A stretch of DNA of 64,000 nt, from contig QCXZ01000041.1 of assembly GCA_025024175.1 (NCBI GenBank), forward strand, positions 27,833,786-27,897,785, given 5' to 3'. Under the pieces are notes generated by a model. It made no database searches. It was not told where the DNA came from and saw nothing but the letters and a program-made list of their open reading frames with translations. The stretch comes from Rhyzopertha dominica. Taxonomy: Eukaryota; Arthropoda; Insecta; Coleoptera; Bostrichidae. Every line of letters begins with the position of its first letter. Within the stretch, counting starts at the first letter, position 1. Below, one piece after another: positions 1 to 11,220 of this stretch. Made by a program: the position numbers and the translations under genes.

Positions 1-739
1 GGGGGCGCGCAGGTGAGATACCCACACCCCGTTATTTTCGAAGCGAAAATTGAAGATGGATTACATCCCTTTTCTCTTTGGAATTTAATATTTCTATTCG
101 ACATCACAGATGTAGGCTTTTCTTATTTATAAAACATGAAACAAGGCTACTTACAAGAAAGAAAATACACAACAATCAGCTAAGTATTTATCAGCGAGCG
201 GATGAGAAAGGAAATTACAGTTCGCTTTAATAGTAATATAAGAGCTATGTGCTTTATGTGAAGTGGCCTCTTTGAGCTGAACTGAACTGTGTGGGCGAAG
301 GCCTTGCTCTAAATAACTACGTATATAGAGTGTAACAAAGTTAGTATACTGTAATATGGGGCACAATCGACCCACCATTATGGAAAGCAGTTTCCCTTAG
401 CGCATTTAGAATTGCCTTTGTACTAACCGTTCTTATGACTCAGCCACACTTGTTTCAAGCTATCATACATTACCAGTGAGTAAAAGTTATTATTTTCCAT
501 CGCATGTTTGAATTAGATTAGAATTAGATTAGCCGCAGTGCGGACGATGTAAGTACCATGATATTATTCCATTATCTACAGTATGATAACTATGATATGC
601 TTACAAAAAAAATCATTATAAAATAAACGATATGTAAAAAAACTGTTAACACTTTAATGTAGAATATCTAAATACGTATTTTGGCTCCTAAGCTGCCATC
701 ATCAGTAGAAGTAAAGTAGCTTTCACTGAGAATTTGATG
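1..739. other. Unassigned AT-rich DNA
   Basis: I see no coding exon, RNA gene or recognisable element here. The longest open frame (75 codons, minus strand, 151-378) matches nothing I know and has no splice context. Confidence 0.5.
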
Positions 740-1480
740 AGAAGAATATCATCCTGTTAAAACCAGCCAAAGATTACAAGAAGTTTCTTGCGAGCTTGCC
801 AAATACGTGTTTAGGTTTTGGTACAAAGACTTTAAAGAAGGCGGAGAAAGCGTTAAGGATTAACAGCGTTTCGGACGGCGATCGACGCCATTGTCGACGA
901 ACAATAAAAGACCTTGTTGATACTGTTGGCATTTTAAAATATACCATTTCAAAAAATTTGTTGTCCTTGGACGCCTCAAATTTCGTTTGGTTCTAAAGAC
1001 GCTCAACGTTTTGGAAAAAAGCGTCGCGTTGACATCTACAAAACAATGACTCAACTACAAAGACGTTATGAAATGCATCCTTGTTGGAAACGAGATTTTC
1101 AGCTACGCTTTCGACCCGAAAATAACCGATCAATCGAGGGAATATCGTGCAAAAGGAACCAAGTCGGAAAAAAATACGCCAAGTCACTCAAAATCAAGGT
1201 AGAGTTGACAGTTTTCTTTGATTGTCGTAGCGTAACACACTATGAATAATTTCAGCCGACCAAACTGTTAGCAAGAAATATTATTTAAATGATATGCATC
1301 ATTCGCCTGATTTAGCACCCTAATCTGGAAAGACCACCCATGGGCACCGTTTCGACTCGATGCAGAAAATAAATGCCGAATCAATGAGATCATTGAAGGC
1401 CATACCGGAAAATGGCTTTTCAGAGAGAGTATCGGGTGGGGATTCCTTCGAAAGCGATAAAATTAATATGCATGCATAAA
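740..1480 (+). pseudogene. Decayed mariner (Tc1/mariner) transposase
   Basis: Relic of a mariner-type DDD transposase, the cut-and-paste enzyme of these elements. Several frames together carry family blocks in the correct order. A helix-turn-helix region reads like FKEGGESVKD near 825. Around 1085 the stretch GNEIFSYAFDP stands where the family has a TGDETW...YDP block, so the first catalytic Asp is replaced by Asn. KIKVELTVFFD lies at about 1190-1220. HHSPDLAP at about 1290-1320 carries the third catalytic Asp. A C-terminal block near 1350-1410 includes RFDSMQKI and SLKAIPE, and SGGDSFE follows near 1435-1450. The segment between the VFFD block and SPDLAP is too short by roughly 100 codons, so the second catalytic Asp is deleted. 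There are several stops and frameshifts. No terminal inverted repeats were identified. Dead copy. Confidence 0.85.
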
Positions 1481-1893
1481 TAAGGATCTTTTGTTTCTTT
1501 TAACCAATTCACATTTTTTGAACACAGTGTTATATCGCTGTATTCACAGCTACGTTATGCAATGGTGAAATATATTGTATAGAAATGGCGATTATTAACG
1601 TACCCATCTGGAAAATGTCAATGCCCAACCTGAAGACTTATATCGCACCATCTCGCTGAATGAATAACCTGAAGCAAGTCGTAATCCTGTCTTATTTAAT
1701 CAGAGAAGGTACCCCGGAGCCTATACGAGTCACCTAATAGTATTCAGAAGAAAAAATTATTGAATCAGTACTCGTTCATTTTTTTTCTTACCTTCCATTA
1801 GCATTTACGTGTAGCGCAAACGAGTACATGTGTTTTTTTCTAATTATTTCAGAATAATTGTCGCATATCGGCATACCGTCCTTCAATTAGTGC

Positions 1894-2028
1894 TTCGGTC
1901 TCGGTGCTATGAGACCGAGACTTACGTGGTCTCGGTCTCGATCTCGATCTCAGAAATGCATCGTTTCTTTGGTCTCGGGCTCGGTCTCGGTCTACTTAGT
2001 CTCGGTCTCGTGATGAGAGTCTCAGGTT
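1894..2028. repeat. GTCTCG-rich degenerate hexamer repeat, locus 1
   Basis: The hexamer GGTCTC/GTCTCG recurs about ten times in 135 bp, mostly in one orientation. The left end also has the opposite orientation (GAGACCGAG), so it can fold locally. The surrounding DNA is AT-rich, so this is a sharp compositional island. Open frames across it on both strands are by-products of the repeat. Confidence 0.75.
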
Positions 2029-3093
2029 TCTTATAAGTGGTGTTAATCCTCATATTTTTGAAATCCAGATATGTTCCTTTTACAAGAATGTCATCAAAGG
2101 CGATATTAGAAATATTTAGAACTACAGTGCATCTTGAGATATATCTTCTACAGTTACACGGTGGTGGTTGTGGGTGATTAAGGTTGGTATTTCGGTATTT
2201 GTCATCTGTAACTTTTTCTTTTAAAATAACAGTGCAGCACACACATTTGGAAGCCGTACTAAAATTATATGCGATAATATATTTGTGCTGGCATAAATAT
2301 ATCAAAATGACCATTATTTATCACATTCTTATAATCTTTTTACATAGTGATTTTGTATATATTATTAATTTGAGAGATTTTTTTTATAAAGGTATCAAGT
2401 TGATCATGCAAGTAACTAAATTTTGCTATCCGCTCCATCACACTTGGTTATAATTGACAACAAAATTTATACAAATTAATGTATTGCGCTATAGCCTTCA
2501 TAGTATTTATGTACCCGCGCAAGATGGCTTGTTGATTTCGTAGTAATGATACTAATTGATTTGACTGTATTATTGTATTTTATTACTTATTTGTCAGGCC
2601 AAAATATTAAATTGAATCTAACAATGCTTTTTGTGCAATTAAAACCAAGTGCATTGCAGCTGAAATCAAAATTTAGTTACTTCCATCATACAATTATAAT
2701 TATATAGAAGAAACTGATATTAATTCTTACATTTTACGTTTATCTTGCCTGGTTTATTTCTTGCAAAATACTTTCTTACGTCGCCGAATACAGAAACCAA
2801 TGTTTTATAAGAATCGTAGAAAAATATGTTTTTAAAAAGTGTTGTCTAGCACTATCCTGATATAGGTGTCTACCTACACAAACATGATTATTTTACCTCG
2901 TCTTAGCATATAAATTTTACTACGATTTACAAACCTATAGGTTAGCTAAAGGTACTATTTTAATAGAGTTATAGGGGTGAATACTAAAATCATCATGTAC
3001 GCTGTATTGCTATTGACCATTGGTTATAAAAACTAATAAGTACAAATTACAATATACACTAAGTTTGATGCACAGTAGGTAGCTTACGGGAAT
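2029..3093. other. Unassigned AT-rich DNA
   Basis: No exon, RNA gene or recognisable transposon block was found. Open frames at 1922-2314 (minus) and 2184-2453 (plus) have AT-driven composition and no recognisable domain. Confidence 0.5.
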
Positions 3094-3145
3094 TAATAAT
3101 AATAATAATAATAATATAATTCTTTATTGGACCAATTTGATACAA
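3094..3145 (-). repeat. (AAT)n tract, probable LINE 3' tail on the minus strand
   Basis: An (AAT)n run at 3094-3118 is followed by a segment that reads, on the minus strand, as a CCAATAAAG polyadenylation-like end running into (ATT)n. Insect CR1/Jockey-type LINEs often end this way, and the LINE end at 51,350-51,475 has a similar arrangement. The coding part of the LINE was not recognised upstream on the minus strand, so the assignment is tentative. Confidence 0.4.
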
Positions 3146-4240
3146 AATAAACAAAACGAAAAAAAAAGAAAGCTATGACAAATACCCAAAATGGCGAAGT
3201 TCAATGGCGTAGATTTATATCATGTTTGCACTTATACCAACACGCAATGCAAAAAAAAATTAAACCAATTGACGGTTGATTTACTTGTATTTAGTTATGG
3301 TCAATATACCTACTGATATTCCATTTCAATCTTTAGAGATTGCGGTTGAAAACTATTCGTGTTACATATTATATATGAAACGCCGATATAGCATTTATTA
3401 ACAAATCTTTTCATGTAGCATTTCAAAAACTAACAATTTTAAATATTCTTTTAATGCTTCTTGAATTTACATCAATTTTTTTTTCGTTCTGCAAACTAAA
3501 CCGAATAAAAATGTTTAATGAATTATTTTGTTAGTTTGATAGAAGCTTTGTGCTTACATTTCGAAACAAACATATTAATAATTATTTTTAGCATTTTTAT
3601 TCATCAAACAAATTATTATGTTTATTGAATTAAAATTTTCGTTGATATAAATTGTTAAATTTAATTCGTCGCTGAAGTCGGTGGCCAATAGGTAAACTAA
3701 CAGAATGTGAATATGACAACCTTGAAACGGAATCTAACCTAAAAGTACATGCTGCAACCTGCATTTGCAAGTCAGGGTATTGTAATACGTCAAGCGAAAC
3801 GTTAGTAAGGGATGTGACAAAAGACAAACTTCTGCCTGATTCTTATCCTTGCATAGGCTTTAAGCGTTGCGTGAATTTTGGCACAATATGTAGTTATACG
3901 GTAAATATTTTCACTGCCTTTCTTGAAAATTTGCATTTTTCCATAGCCCTAGTACTTCTAGTTTGACTAGTAGTTTATTGTTTCTGTAAACATGTAAAAT
4001 CTTTCAGATGCAAACTCACTATATAATCTGCAGAGCTTTACCGCTTACTATTTTATTACTACTTGAATTAAAACACTACTAAAATTATGTAAGTAATAAA
4101 ATTAGGTAAATAATTAAATTATATTGTGCTAATTTAGTGAACTAAAATAATGGGTATGAATATAATTGTGTTATTTACATCTAAAATTGTCAAGTTTGAA
4201 ATCATCGTCACCTTTTTATACATATATTTGTGTAATAAAA
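3146..4240. other. Unassigned AT-rich DNA
   Basis: No supported feature. Short open frames at 3630-3827 and 4134-4356 have no recognisable domain or splice context. Confidence 0.5.
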
Positions 4241-4312
4241 CGAGACTCTCGAAGTCTCGTATGATCAGTCTCGGTCTCGTATGGGTTTGGGTTACCTTAA
4301 TCTCGGTCTCGT
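4241..4312. repeat. GTCTCG-rich degenerate hexamer repeat, locus 2
   Basis: A second, shorter patch of the same GTCTCG/CTCGGT hexamer as at 1894-2028. It starts with GAGACTCTCG and ends with TCTCGGTCTCGTC. Finding the same unusual hexamer twice within 2.3 kb suggests two copies of one repeat family or transposon subterminal region. Confidence 0.65.
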
Positions 4313-5394
4313 CAGAAGCACTACCTTCAATCAACTTGCAGCGGAACGAGCCTTAATAAAACGTCAACGAAATATTTCGTTGAATTTCTTTTCACATCAT
4401 AGAACCTCACGTCACCGATAAACAACCTAACATAGACTAGTTTTTAATCTCCGGCGTAGATGTTAGAAATATGCTANTTGAAAGTCGTAAAAACAATGTA
4501 TATTTAGNATAATCAGCGTTCGCACGTACNTATATCGATCTGAAGAAGTAGTTACTTTACAGCTTTTCAGTAACTATAGATATAAATCGGCAACCACACG
4601 CGGCCAGTAAATATAAACCCTCCAAAATCAACGNCACGTGTACGACAGTCCTGTATGGCCTGGACAGATAGTTACGNTTTTACGCATTTTCACAAATCTC
4701 CTCGTAATACCAAACTTTGTTCTCCATAAAATACTTTTGATACACGTGCGATGAAAGCCAAGTTACCTCAATGTCGTATATAAACGACAAAGAAGTCTGT
4801 TAAATCACAAAAAAGTCTATAAAGGACACGCGAACTTCTCGTTCTATATTCGTAACGTGTGGCTGACCGGATTGATGAAAACGACTTTCATTTATGAAAG
4901 AACTTCAGGTGACAGGGAAACATTCTCATTGAGAAGATATTTTACCCAATATGCAACTGCACCTTGCGCTTCCGCATATATAGGTTCCACTAATTAAAGT
5001 CTTCTGCTGGGATGCAAGGCGCAACCAATTCTCTCGAGCTTAGGAGAAACTAATAAGAGGCATAGTTAAGCTGTTGCACTAAGTTAAATCGTATTGGGTT
5101 ATTCTGAAAACATGTGCAGATGTTTGAGGATACGAACTTGTTAGTATATACAGAGGCGGCTGCTGACAATGGCGCAGTGGATATGCTAATATGTTCCGGG
5201 CAAGCTAATAATTCTCTGCAAGTTTTGGTTGTTCTGGCCTCAACCACAGAACATACTTTATGCGAATAGTAAGTGATTTTTGTCATGCCGGTCCCTTACA
5301 TTAAATATTTTACGAGATTGGGTAAAAATATATAGAAGCCTACGTACAGTCGCTTTCTCGGATAATGAGATAATGAGGTCGTGGCTAGTCGCCA
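4313..5394. other. Unassigned DNA with five ambiguous bases
   Basis: No gene seen. N positions lie at about 4476, 4507, 4530, 4634 and 4677, denser than elsewhere in the window. That suggests local assembly uncertainty or polymorphism. A 78-codon minus-strand frame at 5050-5286 is not recognisable. Confidence 0.45.
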
Positions 5395-6245
5395 GCGGCT
5401 AGTTTTGGTTCATAGCTTATTTCAATGAAACTAGTACCGGTCGTTACTCCTACGCAAACAACGGATATTTCCTTATTTTTCCTTTTCACAAGACTTGTCA
5501 ATTTAAGGTTAATGCAGTTAATGCGTTTGTTATATTAGTGTAAGAATTTTTGCATGACATAAGTAATCGATCATACGCCATTGTCAAATCTATCTTTGTG
5601 ATAATTCCATAACGTAATCTGGTTTCCATTAGCACATGCTTAGCGGAAACAATTCCAACCATTTCGATGTCAACTTCAATAATAAGAATCCGTTATTAAC
5701 ATTCTGAGTCTCTGACAAAGAAGCAAAGAAATCAGCTACATTTGTATGCAACAACTTTGAAATTAATTAGTTAGCTTGTTGTAACGCTGACAATACAGGA
5801 ACGTTTTAACATAGTCGTTGATAAAATGACGTATACCGACGAGAAAGTATCTCCTCTACTCGCATACCATAATCGTCAGCTGTGGGAGGATCATGGTTTG
5901 TTTCAGCACTTGTCCATATAGATTTCGCTACCACAAACTATTGCTGCCCCGTGTCCTAGGTCAGCAATGCAATGGCATAAAATGCCATTGGCCAGTACAT
6001 AACCCCTCTCTGTCTACCCGGCCACTTATAAAATAATCTTAAAATTATAACTAGGCACATGGACAAACTTTTAACTTTCCCTAAAATTCTCACACACATC
6101 TGTAGGATATTCGAGTATGGTACAGAAAAGGTTAGAGGAACAAATTTGTTCACGTCCACAAACTGGCTTAGAAAGAGTATCAGCAACGATATTAATATTC
6201 CCTGGAGCGTAAACAACAGCAGAAATTACAAACTAACTGACATCT
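5395..6245 (-). pseudogene. Ty3/gypsy retrotransposon pol relic (RNase H end and integrase)
   Basis: Minus-strand remnant of a Ty3/gypsy polyprotein. Reading from 6245 downward, a stretch with YAPGNINIVADTLSKP matches the RNase H terminus block (PGK.N.VADALSRP) of this superfamily. It is followed about 200 bp on by ERGYVLANGIL, then NHDPPTADDYG, equivalent to the HD.P.AGH zinc-binding block of integrase. ADFFASLSET and LTSKWLELFPL follow at about 5625-5745 and match the integrase core around its first Asp (D.FGPLPET...TKW.ELFPL). A KRKNKEIS stretch near 5480 fits the ER.NR block. Blocks occur in the right order and spacing but in shifting frames with stops; the first core Asp is still readable and the zinc-binding His-rich block is degraded. 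No LTRs were found. The order of blocks makes gypsy, rather than copia, the best call. Confidence 0.8.
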
Positions 6246-6721
6246 AACACTGAAGATAATACCTAGGCCATTTCAAATTTTGAAAATTCCTTAAGTTGAA
6301 CTTTTGTTACATGTTCAAAAATGTAACGCATGGATGTTATACTACGAGGAAGTGACTCTGTGTTTATTTAGCAACAATTTATTTGCAAAAGAAACATAAT
6401 TACGTCATCCTTTTTGCTTGAGGTGCTGCTTGCTTTAACTAATAAAACAATAATATCTTTCACAATGTCCAACACTAATTGCATTGACTTACCCAGAAAT
6501 TGGTTATGGGACTCCCAAATTAGGCGTCTTTTCTTTTGACTATTACAGGTTAACATTTTATTTTAAACCTCTTAGCTCTACTTCATAATTGTATACGCAT
6601 TTGTTATAATGTTGGATACTTAAAACCCACACGTCCTCAAGGTCAAATTGTGATGAAAAATTTATTTGAAGATAGGCCCAAAATGCTTCCTTTTAGTGTT
6701 GAAATTTTTATCTTTTTTTCA
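6246..6721. other. Unassigned DNA
   Basis: No supported feature. It lies upstream (minus sense) of the gypsy relic, but I could not recognise further RNase H or reverse transcriptase blocks in it. Confidence 0.45.
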
Positions 6722-7215
6722 ATTGACGTTTCGAGAAAAAACTCATCGTAGGGTAAAGTGGAATATTTGACGTTTCGAGAATGTCAGAATGTTCTGGAAG
6801 ATTCAATATAAGAAGAGAGTCCTCCAGTGTGGCACTATGTCGAAACTCCCTCGTGGTGGCGAACTCATAAATCGATGTTTTGAGGTCAGAAAACATTCTA
6901 CAAAATTTGACTGACGACTAAAGTACCCTGTGTGGCACATTGACTAAACTGGCGATGAAAAATGGAAAATCGATGTCATAAAGCATTTTGCAAACATTCA
7001 TCAACAGACGAAAGAACCACAAAGTGTTGCGTATTGCCGTAACTGTCTTGTAGTTGAGATATCGAAAATTGACGTTTAGAGGTCATTCTGTAAAATTCTG
7101 TCATTCTGTAAAATTCACCACCAGCAGACGAAAGAATTCCCAAGTGCGGCACATTGACCAAACCGTCTCGTAATGGAGACGTTGAAAATCGACGATTTTG
7201 GGCTGTTTTCAGGCT
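6722..7215. repeat. Diverged ~100-bp tandem satellite, 4-5 units
   Basis: The phrase AT(C/T)GA(C/T)GT recurs at about 6767, 6871, 6969, 7068 and 7188, giving spacings of 104, 98, 99 and 120 bp. Within units, CAGACGAAAGAA, a (G)TG(C)GGCACATTGAC block and a GAGA...TTGAAAATCGACG block recur in the same order. The last spacing is longer because an 18-bp phrase containing TCATTCTGTAAAATTC is duplicated near 7083-7118. Units are clearly diverged, so the array is old. Short open frames at 6708-6896 and 6976-7161 are repeat shadows. Confidence 0.75.
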
Positions 7216-9369
7216 ACCACAATTTCCATAACTTTATGTAATCGCCACAATTAGACTGTTCTAGAATCTTAAATACTCGAACTGACCACCGTTTCGGGTC
7301 TACCAGCCAGTAATATAATAATTATCTAGAGAAACTGATTTAACGGTGGGCTAACGAACCTAAATAAATGAGAATTAAAAATTAATAATATTCAAAGATT
7401 ATTTAAATTTTCTCACAGGAGTCATGTAACATTTCATTCAAAGCTACTTTCATTCTATACATGCTTATATGTGAAATGAGATAATTTTTCGACGATCTGA
7501 CCAGCATTTTGTTCGTATTTAACGAGTTCTAAGGTCGACATAGGGCCATACCGTAATTAAGAAATTTATGGATGTGTATCTAGCAACAACATTCGGGTCT
7601 GAGAGCTCGTTCTAATTATAATTGCGAGAATCCTATATTAACTTATATTTAACTGAAATTGCATTCGGTTTTACAAAACTGACTTAAAAAAAATGACTAA
7701 CAAAAAATGCTGAATATAAAAATGCAATTGAGCTTTTGCAGTCAACTCGTTTGCAAACAGAATCGGCTTGGTGCTTCAGCTATTTGGTTGTGGGGATGAA
7801 GTTTAATTTATAATACCTTTTGTGGAAGGCAGAACCTTAGCGCAAGTGAAATCTATAATTATTGTTTTCCTGTAGGCCATGTAGTAATACGCAAAGCGTG
7901 TTGTTTAATTTATTCGTATAGCCTCCTCTTTATTCCGCGTTCTGGCATTTATTTTGTCTTCATTGGGTTCCCCCATATTCTCAGAAGATGCGGCCCACTT
8001 CAGTATATCATTTATGTACTAGATATTGCTTTAAAAAGCTTTTTATAGCCATGTTTAAAATTTCTTTTGTTCATACTATATGTGCATTTTGTAGGGCTTT
8101 CTCAAGACATTTTACCTTGACTAACTTAAAGAGAACAGCTTATTAAAATTACGAGGCGCTTGTATTTTTCAAGAGATGTTTTTCGTCCCCCTTGAAGTTA
8201 ATATCAGTTAATACATGCTTGCATATAGGAGCGCACCTCTGTCTCTGTGTCAGCTTTTATTTCGTTTTATACTTCAATACACAGCTTAATATAAATTAAC
8301 ACGTTCAACACGATATAGAACTTGCTTATTCCCAAATATTGGATTGTGTAGTACAGACTATTTGTACTGTTCAGCCTTCCAAATGGAAATCAATTACAGA
8401 TTCCTGCTCAAATAGCCATATAATGTCAACCGCGATTAATTCAGCCGATTGTGAGCGTTTTGAACTGGCATAAAAAAAGACGTAGGTAGAGAGGCCACGC
8501 AAAGCGTAATTGATTTTGTATAGGTACCAACACAACAATTTAGATTCACCATCAGATTAAAATGAGCACCTCATTTTTGGAATGGACATATATGTCGTTA
8601 GTTTGAAATAAAAGTAAATATACCTTCTAGATAGCTGTTGGATCAATCTGAATTACTAAAAGTTACTAGGTGGCATGCAGCGGTTTACAAAGGTATTATA
8701 GAACAGATGTGTTCCATTGAAATTTAGAATAAACAACTGCACTGCAATTCCCTTGAAAACCGTGTCAATAAAATCTCAAATGCGAGAACAAACATCTGCT
8801 ACTTCGATAGATCTTTTTAGTGTTTAACCAACCAGGAAGGAAAAAATAAACCCATTAAACCGTTACCGTTAGCGATATATTCATAATTTGGCAAACGGGG
8901 ATTGGCGGCAAACGTACACTAAAGGATGCTAGAAAGTAATACCATGAAAGCAAAATTATGTGAATGTGTTAATGTTTTTTTCTTGCAGCGCTTAGTGCAT
9001 TTTAGCTTAATTAATTATTTTACGTTTGCCAACGACTTTCTCATAATTCCGTCTGTTTCGCAATTCACGCTTTGCATTTTATATTTCATTGATTAAATCT
9101 ATACGATTTGATTTATTTTTATTATAGCCATAGCCTATGGAATGCTAATGCTTTGATATCGTGCAGGTTGTAGTAAAAATACCAGACTTTCCTAATCATA
9201 TAGCACTAAGTACCTCTTAAATAATCAGTAATTTAAAAAGTCGTAAAATTCGGTTTTTGAGGTTATGATATAACTTGAACCGCTGTTACCTTATCACACG
9301 ATTTATATTTTAAAAAAATTACTTAATAGTGATGTGAGAAGAGATCAAGATGAGTTAGCACTAGCGGCA
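7216..9369. other. Unassigned AT-rich DNA
   Basis: About 2.1 kb with no exon, RNA gene or transposon block that I can support. Confidence 0.5.
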
Positions 9370-9995
9370 CTTCGCAATTTTAAAAACAGCCACGAAGTTT
9401 TTGCCTTTGTCCTGACAATCCTTCCATTTGGATATCTGCAACCTTGTCTTTGGTTAGATGTGGTTGTTTAAAGTGTTTCTTATGAAGTGATACTTGATGC
9501 CTACATGCTTGCTTTCTAGCGTAGAAATTTTAGGATTTCCAGCAAGTTTTATGTCATCTTTGAATATGGTTGTAGCTCCCAATTTTTTAAACCGGAACTC
9601 CATTAGAAATGTACAAAAAGTAGGTAGTTTTTTTTAAGAGCGTCTGTATTCTGCCTCGGTTGAGGACGACAGTCCTTTGTTTTCTAGACTTCCAAGAGAT
9701 AAGTCCTTCATTTAACGTAATAATGGATCCGGTGTGCGTTTTACGCTTATCAGGCCAATTGTTCCAGTTGGAGTCAACGTATCCATGTAGCTCTCAAGTT
9801 TACCATTCATCAGTCCCATATCAATGGTCCTTTTTAGATACTTCAGTACAGATTTTGTCGCATTCCTATGCTCGTACAACAACTGTTAAAGTGCCCTAGA
9901 TGAGTAACAGCAAAACATGTCTTGTATCTTGTCTCGTAGTTAGTGTAAGGTATGAATGGGCACCGATGCGTTCTCGATTGTTGTGAAAAAGGCGA
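9370..9995 (-). pseudogene. Ty1/copia retrotransposon relic (reverse transcriptase end and RNase H)
   Basis: Minus-strand remnant of a copia-type polyprotein. From about 9995 downward there is a degraded version of the Y..A.GSLMYL...TRPDI block, then KSVLKYLKRTIDMGL at about 9800-9845, matching the family's V.RYLKGT..GL block. Next comes DSNWNNWPDKRKTHTG, corresponding to the YVDADWAGD...RKST(S/T)G block that carries an RNase H Asp, and then GLISWKSRKQ. A frameshifted SSTEAEY follows near 9660, the classic copia RNase H signature. ATTIF...IKLAGNP and ESKHVGIKYHFIR at 9480-9570 match the C-terminal DN..AI.LA.NP and RSKHIDI.YHFIRE blocks. Multiple frameshifts and stops make it non-functional. 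No LTRs or integrase were located. Confidence 0.88.
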
Positions 9996-11099
9996 AAAAG
10001 GTATCAGCGAATGAACATAAACGTTGGCATTGCATTAAATCAGGTTTCTTCACCCACTCAGCAGTAGCCTAACACTAGCATGAAACCGGTCACAATATTT
10101 GGTTTGACAATGTGTCTGTGCTTTGTCACAAACCGAAAATACAGAGATTTCCAAATATCCGAATAATCTAAATCGCGAATATGGTTATCATCTCGCCACT
10201 ATTTAGTACCCTATCACCCAACGGCTATTCCCACTTTCACAATCTCCCACCTATGCAGTTCAAGCATCCCCACCCCCTCGTAATGCCAGGTACAACGTTA
10301 TCTATGGTTTTCATTCCCTTTCCACCTTAGGATTTGGTTAAGCTGGGACCTGTTTCTCGCATTAGGTTTGTCCCATATTCCATACTCATTCCTGTCCTGA
10401 TGATGCCCCTAACAAGAGGATGCAAAACGTCGATCTTATTCCAAAATCAAACGCGGTTCAACCCAAAAAGGCTAAGATTTTAATCTTCTGATCTTGGCGT
10501 AGATAGAGGGTTGGATTCGTTCACTTCAAATCTAATAAGTAGGTTTAATGTAGCCTGCTTGATTAATAAAGATTGTACAACTTCTGTTAAATTCTATGCT
10601 TCGGCAAGAACGTATGTTCCCAAGACCTTTCATCTCGAACCTTTCATATTGACACCTTTATGTTTTTGCTGATGTCTATCTTGTACTAACAAAAATTGCA
10701 GAATCTAGGTGCTCTGGAAATTCTTCAAAGTCGAGTCGAGTTTGGCGTCTCCCAATTTGACGCGTCAATACAACGACTCCTTCAGTCGACACACATTATT
10801 TTCTTGGTACAGCTTTAGTATCGAAAATTCCTTCATCTTCTCTAACGATTTCTAAGACTTCTAGGTATTTTGGTGCTCAATGAAAATTTACATCTCAAGC
10901 ACACCGTTTAAGTATGCGCAAGTGACGTCGAACTGCTGGGTCTTCATGGTGTTCTGATATAGTAAGTAGTAGTAGCTAGAAAAGGTTGGGAAGTTCCAGG
11001 CGGTCTCGATCGACAAATATGTGTACGCTGCTGTGCCCAGTTAGGCCGTTGTTATACTGTCCTGTTTTACCGTTGCCGCAAAACCGCTCCTGTTTATTA
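9996..11099. other. Unassigned DNA around the hammerhead-like motif
   Basis: Apart from the motif at 10,394-10,434 no feature is supported. The stretch is less AT-rich than its neighbours, consistent with transposon debris that I could not classify. Confidence 0.4.
10394..10434 (+). ncRNA. Degenerate hammerhead-ribozyme-like motif
   Basis: CTGATGA at 10,397-10,403 is the exact hammerhead CUGANGA core. It is followed by a segment (10,404-10,424) able to form helix II (TGC.CCT with AGG..GCA), and then by AAAACGTC where an active ribozyme has GAAA and a GUC cleavage triplet. The first G of GAAA is A here, which should abolish activity. A three-pair helix I is possible between bases just before CTGATGA and just after GTC. 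This minimal-helix-III layout is known from hammerheads of Penelope-like elements. That origin is inferred; no Penelope reverse transcriptase was seen nearby. Confidence 0.4.
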
Positions 11100-11220
11100 T
11101 AGGACCACGCAAATAGACGAGCTTCAGTGGTCACCAGATATGGCGTTGGGATATTCTAGTCTGGTTCGAACCATAACTGTTGTGTACGAGGTGGACACTG
11201 TACCACTGAGCTAATGCAAC
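11100..11220 (-). repeat. tRNA-derived SINE-like element
   Basis: On the minus strand the sequence TTAGCTCAGTGGTACAG (about 11,199-11,215) is a near-perfect tRNA A box and D-arm. GGTTCGAACC (11,163-11,172) is a B box at tRNA spacing. The anticodon and acceptor arms do not pair well, so this is not a functional tRNA. A pol III promoter plus a non-tRNA tail to the left fits a SINE. The left boundary is a guess and no target duplication was found. Confidence 0.6.

Noticed and set aside
11155..11220. A tRNA gene on the minus strand
   Set aside because: A and B boxes are good, but the acceptor and anticodon stems do not pair; better read as a tRNA-derived SINE.
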